A stretch of DNA of 64,000 nt from positions 806,001-870,000 of the forward strand of contig NZ_FWXV01000001.1 of the NCBI RefSeq assembly GCF_900176515.1, in the 5' to 3' direction. Both the position numbers and the translations under genes were made by a program. This document shows, piece by piece, positions 59,797-64,000 of the stretch (positions are counted from its first letter, which is position 1; each line of letters opens with the position of its first letter). The notes under the pieces were generated by a model, which saw only the letters and a list, made by a program, of their open reading frames with translations, did no database searches and was not told where the DNA came from. The stretch is from Kibdelosporangium aridum (lineage in GTDB: Bacteria > Actinomycetota > Actinomycetes > Mycobacteriales > Pseudonocardiaceae).

Positions 59797-60541
59797 ATGT
59801 CACGTCCCGCCGCACGCTGATCAGTCTGGCCGCGACGGCCGCGGTGACGGCGTAGCCGATCATGAGCAAACCGCCTGCCCACACCGGCAACAGGTCCCCG
59901 GTCGCGAACGACGACAAGCCATCCCGTGTCCACCCGCTGACGGCTTTCGCGACACCGGTCGGCGTCCAGCGGCCGACATCCGGGACCATCATCACCAGTG
60001 CCCACTCGATGTAGAAGACCCACACGAACGCGATCGTGATCGCGGCGACCATATTGCGGATCAACGCACCCACAGCGGCTCCGAGCAGGCACCAGAGTGC
60101 GACGCTCACGATCGACCCCAGCAGGACTCCCGGCACATCCGGTGTCCACACTGGATACTCGTAGCCCGACAGCAGGATAGCCACGGCCGGGGTCGTCACC
60201 GCGGCGGCCGCCACGCCGAGGACGAAGCCGATCAGACTGCTGGCCAACAGTTTCGCCGTGATCACATGCCCGCGGCGGGGAGTGACGAGCAGCGCCCACG
60301 TGATCGTGCGGTGCCGGTACTCACTGGTCACCACGATGATGCCGATGATCATCACGAACATGTAGCCCTGTTGCGCCATGCTGTAAGCGGCGTTGACCGA
60401 GCGCTCGTTCGCGGTTTCCGGGGTCATGAACACGACCACCTGCACGATCGCCCAGCCGATGCAGGCCACCACGGAGATCGCGGCCAGCAGCCATGTCGAC
60501 CGGGTCAGCCGCTGGAGTTCCGCCCTGACCAGGTTGATCAT
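59795..60541 (-). CDS. ABC-2 type permease
   Basis: The 248-residue membrane protein has six hydrophobic segments and an N-terminal RAELQRLTRSTWLL typical of ABC-2 permeases, then VTSEYRHRTITWALLVTPRRGHVITAKLL. It pairs with the ATPase whose stop overlaps its ATG (ATGA). Together they form a small exporter, of the kind that expels peptide antibiotics or lipids. The two-component system that diverges from them probably controls it. Confidence 0.9.
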   Translation of the reverse strand: MINLVRAELQRLTRSTWLLAAISVVACIGWAIVQVVVFMTPETANERSVNAAYSMAQQGYMFVMIIGIIVVTSEYRHRTITWALLVTPRRGHVITAKLLASSLIGFVLGVAAAAVTTPAVAILLSGYEYPVWTPDVPGVLLGSIVSVALWCLLGAAVGALIRNMVAAITIAFVWVFYIEWALVMMVPDVGRWTPTGVAKAVSGWTRDGLSSFATGDLLPVWAGGLLMIGYAVTAAVAARLISVRRDVT

Positions 60542-61221
60542 GACCTCACCAGCTCGAGGTAGGTGTCCTCCAGGCTGCCGAACTCGCTCAACGGACCCGT
60601 GGCGACCAGCTTGCCGTGGTTGATGACGATCACGTCGTCGATGGTCTTGGCCATCTCGGTGAGGACGTGGCTTGACACCAAGACTGTCCGGCCGTCAACG
60701 GCGAGCGCGCGCAGGAACCCGCGTAGCCAATGGATTCCTTCGGGATCAAGGCCGTTGGCAGGTTCGTCGAGGATAAGCACGGCTGGATCGCCCAGTAGCG
60801 CACTGGCGACGGCCAGCCGCTGGCGCATCCCCAGCGAGAAACCGCCGATCCGGCGAGTCCCGGCCGATCGCAGATCCACCAGTTCAAGCACTTCGTCCAC
60901 CCGGTTCGGCGAAATGCCCGCTGCGGTGCACAGGACCCGGAGATGGACGCGCGCGGTGTGGCCGGGGTGGAACGCGGTCGACTCCAGCACGGCACCCACC
61001 GATTTGATCGGCGTCTCCAGGTCCACGTACCGCTTGCCGTCGATGGTCGCCGTGCCCGAGGACGGGCTGACCAGGCCAAGGAGCATTCGTAACGTGGTGG
61101 TCTTGCCCGCACCGTTCGGCCCGAGGAACCCGGTGACCGAACCCGGCCGGACCGTGAACGACAAGTCGTCCACCGCGTGGACGTCGCCGAACCTCTTGCT
61201 CAGCTTTTCGACTGCTATCAC
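60538..61221 (-). CDS. ABC transporter ATP-binding protein
   Basis: The 227-residue ATPase has Walker A GPNGAGKTTT, Q-loop, signature FSLGMRQRLAVASALLG, Walker B AVLILDEPANGLD and the H-loop VSSHVLTEM. This matches the BcrA/drug-exporter branch but ends early, without the usual 70-residue C-terminal extension. GTG 61221 is used because the domain (VIAVEKLSKRFG) starts there; the longer upstream frame looks non-coding. It diverges from the histidine kinase by about 115 bp. Confidence 0.9.
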   Translation of the reverse strand: MIAVEKLSKRFGDVHAVDDLSFTVRPGSVTGFLGPNGAGKTTTLRMLLGLVSPSSGTATIDGKRYVDLETPIKSVGAVLESTAFHPGHTARVHLRVLCTAAGISPNRVDEVLELVDLRSAGTRRIGGFSLGMRQRLAVASALLGDPAVLILDEPANGLDPEGIHWLRGFLRALAVDGRTVLVSSHVLTEMAKTIDDVIVINHGKLVATGPLSEFGSLEDTYLELVRS

Positions 61222-61336
61222 GCCAGTGAGCCTGCCGCTCGGGCGCACTGCGGGGCATGGGCCCAGGGCTGGGTCTTGCGCAGGTGGAGACGGCTCCAAC
61301 CCGAGGTGGAGGACCCAGCCTGGGATCGCAGGTACG

Positions 61337-62431
61337 GTGACCGGCGTGGGTAGATGGCGGTACGCGGTGTGGGCCGTGGTCGTGGCGTACATGGGCTGGA
61401 CAGCGGTCACGTCCCTGGTTCACGCAGTCGAACTGCACGGCTGGCCGGGAGCCGTCCTCGATGCAGCGCTCTACTGCGTTGCCACAGGGTTCTGTTACAT
61501 CGCATACCGCTATGAGAAGAACGCCATCTGGTGGCTGGCCGCCGCCGCGGCACTCGGTCTGTATCTGCATTTCCACACGCCGTACCTCGGCACCAGCCTG
61601 ATGTTCCTCGCGGTCTGGCTCGCGCCGTTCCGGGCGCGGCTCTGGCCCGCGATCATCCTGACCACCGCGACCACCGTGGGTTTCCTCAGGACATCCTTGG
61701 CCATCGACCTGGAGGAGAACGCCATCATCGGCATCGGCTTCGCCCTTGGCTGGGCCGGTTTCCTCGCCGCGATCCTGAACCAGCTCGCGGTCACCCGCCG
61801 GGAATCGAAAGCCGTTGCCGAGGCGCAGGCCAAGACCGCGGTACTGGGCGAGCGGCAACGGCTCGCCCGCGAGATCCACGACATCCTCGCGCATTCCTTG
61901 TCCGCACAGGTCGTCCACCTGGAAGGCGCCCGGTTGCTGCTGGAGCAAGGCGGAGACCGTGACGTCATCCTCGACCGGGTCATCCGGGCGGGAGATCTCG
62001 CGCGGTCCGGTCTTGAGGACTCCAAACGAGCCGTCACGGCACTGCGCGGCGACCAGACGCCGCTCGTGGAGCAATTGGAGGAGTTGGCAAAGCAGTTCCG
62101 GTCCACCACTGGCCGGTCATGCGAGGTCTCGGTAACCGGTGACGCCGGACAGCTCGCTCCGGAGGCTTGGCTGGCCGTGGTTCGTACCGCACAGGAAGCG
62201 TTGACGAACGCGCACAAGCACGCGCCCGAAGCGCAAGTCATGATGGACTTGCGGTGCGCGGAGGAGTGGTGCGAACTCGAAGTCCGGGACACTGGCGGTA
62301 AGCCGGTCGAGTCCACAGGGAACGGTTACGGGTTGGTGGGAATGCGGGAACGAGCCGAACTGATCGGCGGCACACTCGACGCGGGGCCTGTCGATGACGG
62401 CTTCCGGGTGCGGTTGCGGGTGCCCGCATGA
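61337..62431 (+). CDS. sensor histidine kinase (HisKA_3, NarL-type)
   Basis: The 364-residue protein has about five N-terminal membrane helices (residues about 8-150) with little outside loop, then HisKA_3 with the phospho-His in LAREIHDILAHSLSAQVVHLEGAR and a HATPase (AQEALTNAHKHAPEAQV, GNGYGLVGMRERAELIGG). It phosphorylates the response regulator downstream, whose ATG overlaps its stop (ATGA). The intramembrane sensor type is common near drug-exporter ABC genes, as here. GTG 61337 or 61346 could be the start. Confidence 0.9.
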   Translation: MTGVGRWRYAVWAVVVAYMGWTAVTSLVHAVELHGWPGAVLDAALYCVATGFCYIAYRYEKNAIWWLAAAAALGLYLHFHTPYLGTSLMFLAVWLAPFRARLWPAIILTTATTVGFLRTSLAIDLEENAIIGIGFALGWAGFLAAILNQLAVTRRESKAVAEAQAKTAVLGERQRLAREIHDILAHSLSAQVVHLEGARLLLEQGGDRDVILDRVIRAGDLARSGLEDSKRAVTALRGDQTPLVEQLEELAKQFRSTTGRSCEVSVTGDAGQLAPEAWLAVVRTAQEALTNAHKHAPEAQVMMDLRCAEEWCELEVRDTGGKPVESTGNGYGLVGMRERAELIGGTLDAGPVDDGFRVRLRVPA

Positions 62432-63066
62432 CCCGCGTGATCGTTGTGGACGATCAAACAGTCGTGCGGGAAGGCCTTGTGCTGCTGTTGCAGCTGTTGC
62501 CGGACATCCAGGTCGTCGGTGCCGCGGCCGGTGGGGAGGAAGCGCTTCGGCTGGTTGCCACCGAACGGCCGGATGTGGTGCTGATGGACCTCCGCATGCC
62601 CAAAATGGATGGTGTCGAGGCGACGAAACGCGTTCGTGCTGAGCATCCGGACACCCAGGTTGTCGTGCTCACCACGTATTCCGACGACGAATCGGTGTTC
62701 GCCGCGCTCAGGGCCGGGGCGCGGGGATATCTGACGAAAGACGCCCGGGCGGGCGAGATCGCGGAAGCCATCGCCGCGGTCCAGCGGGGCGAGGCCCAGT
62801 TCGACCCGGCCATCCAACGCCGCCTCGCCGAGACCGTCACCAGCAGGGCGGTGTCCACCGAAGGCCTGCCGGACGGCCTGACGCCACGGGAAGCCGACGT
62901 GCTGCGGCTGATCGCGGAAGGCCGCTCGAACACCGAGATCGCCGGCCAGCTGGTGATCACCGAGGCGACCGTGAAGACCCACATCAACAACCTCTTCGCC
63001 AAAATAGGCGTACGTGACCGCGCCCAAGCGGTCACGTACGCATTCAGGAGAGGACTAGTAGGCTAA
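62428..63066 (+). CDS. NarL/LuxR-type response regulator
   Basis: The 212-residue protein has a receiver domain (RVIVVDDQTVVREGLVLLLQ; phospho-Asp in DVVLMDLRMPKMDG; Lys in YLTKDARAGE) and a LuxR HTH (LTPREADVLRLIAEGRSNTEIAGQLVITEATVKTHINNLFAKIG). It works with the kinase upstream and probably activates the divergent ABC exporter genes. Confidence 0.95.
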   Translation: MTRVIVVDDQTVVREGLVLLLQLLPDIQVVGAAAGGEEALRLVATERPDVVLMDLRMPKMDGVEATKRVRAEHPDTQVVVLTTYSDDESVFAALRAGARGYLTKDARAGEIAEAIAAVQRGEAQFDPAIQRRLAETVTSRAVSTEGLPDGLTPREADVLRLIAEGRSNTEIAGQLVITEATVKTHINNLFAKIGVRDRAQAVTYAFRRGLVG

Positions 63067-63073
63067 GTGCCGC

Positions 63074-63222
63074 GTGGCCCCGCTCCCTTGGCCTTGCTGG
63101 GGCTCAAATCGTCCCTGGCGGCACCGACCGGAACGCCGAAAGACAACCAGTATTCCAGGCGTCCCGGCGTCACCACCAGGAACAATTTGATCTCCCAGCA
63201 AGGCGAAAGGGAGCGGGGCCAC
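63074..63222. repeat. 149-bp hairpin element with 28-bp arms
   Basis: Left arm 63074-63101 (GTGGCCCCGCTCCCTT, then CCTTGCTGGG) and right arm 63194-63222 are complementary except at a 2-3 nt bulge. TCAAAT/ATTTGA continues the stem inside. It fills the gap between the response regulator stop and the convergent peroxidase stop. It could terminate both transcripts, or be a MITE-like or repeat element; an 83-codon minus-strand ORF across it reads like non-coding sequence. No direct target-site repeats are evident. Confidence 0.55.
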
Positions 63223-63228
63223 ACGACA

Positions 63229-64000
63229 CTAAACAGGCTGCCACAGCGCGAGTGTGGTAGGCGGTGCCCAGTCCTCTTGGGACCTGTGAGCCTGACGGCA
63301 GCGGTAGGCCACATTTTCCACGGTGACGGTGTCGCCGATGGCGTACGCGATGCCCACGGCCCAGTCCGGCGTCGGATCGGTCAGGAACACGTTGTCCTGT
63401 GTCTGCACACCGGTGTTGGTACGGATGATCTGGCCGAGCGTCTGCCGGTAGGTGATGCCGTACCGGCGCTCGATCTCGCCCAAGACCGGGTCGTTCAGGT
63501 AGAAGAACCGGTCGCCGTCCCTCAGCGCCTCGAACTGCTTGCGCCAGATGGCGTGTTGCAGCTCGCCGAATTCCTTGCCCGGCACATGGCGTTCAGCGAT
63601 CATCCCGGTGAACGCGTCGAGCGTGTTCACGTTTCCGCCGTGCGTCGCACTCAGCCTCGCGGCCAGCGTGCTGCGCCGGACGCCTGAGACGCCATGGCTG
63701 TCGGCCGCCGGGCTGCCCAGCAGGATGTCGCGGCCGCGGATGTCGGACAGCCTGGTGAAGTCCATGATGTCCGGGTCGTTGTTCGGGTTGGCCGGGTCGA
63801 TTTCCGGGTCACGCGGGAACTGGCTGGTCGATTCGCCCGTGATCGCGGTGAAGCTGGTCTTGGGCGCCAGGCCGTATGCCCGCCGCAGATCGTTGTACAG
63901 CGGCAGCCCGTGGTCACGGCCCCGGGCGATGTCGATCGCGCCGAGGTCGCTGACGCCACGGAAGCACTTGGGCAGTTCGGGCCCGTCAAGGCAGTCCGGG
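63229..64000 (-). CDS. animal-type haem peroxidase with C-terminal chitin-binding module, N-terminus outside window
   Basis: The visible part starts at the window edge with DCLDGPELPKCFRGVSDLGA, followed by IDIARGRDHGLPLYNDLRRAYGL, the distal part of an animal haem peroxidase (An_peroxidase) domain. NVNTLDAFTGMIAERHVPGKEFGELQHAIWRKQFEALRDGDRFFYLNDP and a final Leu/Ile-rich segment follow. The last 45 residues (WAVGIAYAIGDTVTVENVAYRCRQAH to LWQPV) look like a small chitin/cellulose-binding (CBM5/12) module. It probably acts outside the cell on polymers or in defence, making radicals or hypohalite from H2O2. The start lies beyond 64000. Confidence 0.88.
   Translation of the reverse strand, partial: PDCLDGPELPKCFRGVSDLGAIDIARGRDHGLPLYNDLRRAYGLAPKTSFTAITGESTSQFPRDPEIDPANPNNDPDIMDFTRLSDIRGRDILLGSPAADSHGVSGVRRSTLAARLSATHGGNVNTLDAFTGMIAERHVPGKEFGELQHAIWRKQFEALRDGDRFFYLNDPVLGEIERRYGITYRQTLGQIIRTNTGVQTQDNVFLTDPTPDWAVGIAYAIGDTVTVENVAYRCRQAHRSQEDWAPPTTLALWQPV

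Noticed and set aside
63063..63314. 83-codon minus-strand ORF over the hairpin
   Set aside because: It spans both arms of the inverted repeat and the peroxidase 3' end, and has no ribosome site.
1..64000. CRISPR array, prophage or antibiotic gene cluster
   Set aside because: No direct-repeat spacer array, no integrase or structural phage gene and no PKS, NRPS or other core biosynthetic gene is visible despite four SARP regulators.

Overview
The window is high-GC actinobacterial chromosome. GTG and TTG starts are frequent, G+C is high throughout, and the gene content includes large AfsR/SARP activators, a LAL-type LuxR regulator, an IdeR-type iron box, Tat-exported enzymes and Spo0M. A filamentous member of the Pseudonocardiales (Amycolatopsis, Lentzea or Kibdelosporangium type) fits best; this is an impression from family content, not a measured placement. 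I see no prophage, no CRISPR array, no complete insertion sequence and no PKS/NRPS cluster, although four SARP-family regulators lie in the window.

Layout. 1-6.4 kb: the start of a GAF sensor kinase, a DUF305 lipoprotein, a DUF2264 protein, an MFS exporter, a membrane diguanylate cyclase and an HxlR regulator. 6.5-11.8 kb: two divergent SARP/NB-ARC regulators. 11.8-20.6 kb: secreted proteins (AMIN-like, a GH3 glycosidase with two F5/8C modules and a LacI-type operator, PhoD), a StyA-like monooxygenase, a VanZ-RDD membrane protein, and an odd intergenic array of GCGCGCC boxes about 21 bp apart around a 121-bp hairpin. 20.6-27.9 kb: a seven-gene minus-strand run (enoyl-CoA hydratase, acyl-CoA ligase, thioesterase, YtcJ amidohydrolase, two GNATs, threonine deaminase) facing a TetR gene across a 16-bp palindrome. 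27.9-44.1 kb: a SecD-SecF fusion, YceI, a LAL regulator, a frameshifted DUF1684 gene, Spo0M, an RsbW-like kinase, a secreted hydrolase, LysR, a small SARP, a TOBE protein, a siderophore-interacting protein behind an iron box, a KhtT/KhtU K+/H+ antiporter pair and a phosphodiesterase. 44.2-55.9 kb: a third large SARP/NB-ARC regulator, tandem bicovalent-FAD oxidases of identical length, a secreted beta-helix protein, a GGDEF protein, a dehydratase, NmrA and AraC. 59.8-64 kb: an ABC transporter with a two-component system, a hairpin element and the end of a haem peroxidase with a chitin-binding tail.

The most interesting region is 55.9-59.8 kb. Four divergent tRNA genes (Gly-TCC, Gln-CTG, Leu-CAA, Ser-GCT) are packed head to tail just upstream of a 723-residue TerD-domain protein. 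In front of them is a 33-codon leader ORF with a good Shine-Dalgarno. Its codons GGA, CAG, TTG and AGT match the four tRNAs in gene order. It is followed by two overlapping, mutually exclusive hairpins, the second a textbook terminator. Together these look like a leader-peptide attenuator that would switch on spare tRNAs and a stress protein when those tRNAs run short. Three copies of a structured RNA element with a covarying 9-bp stem flank this region, and two of them sit directly before terminators. The reading of the system is inference; the sequence elements are visible.

A further oddity is that four of eleven convergent gene pairs end on the same palindrome, CTAG, with the two stop codons overlapping.
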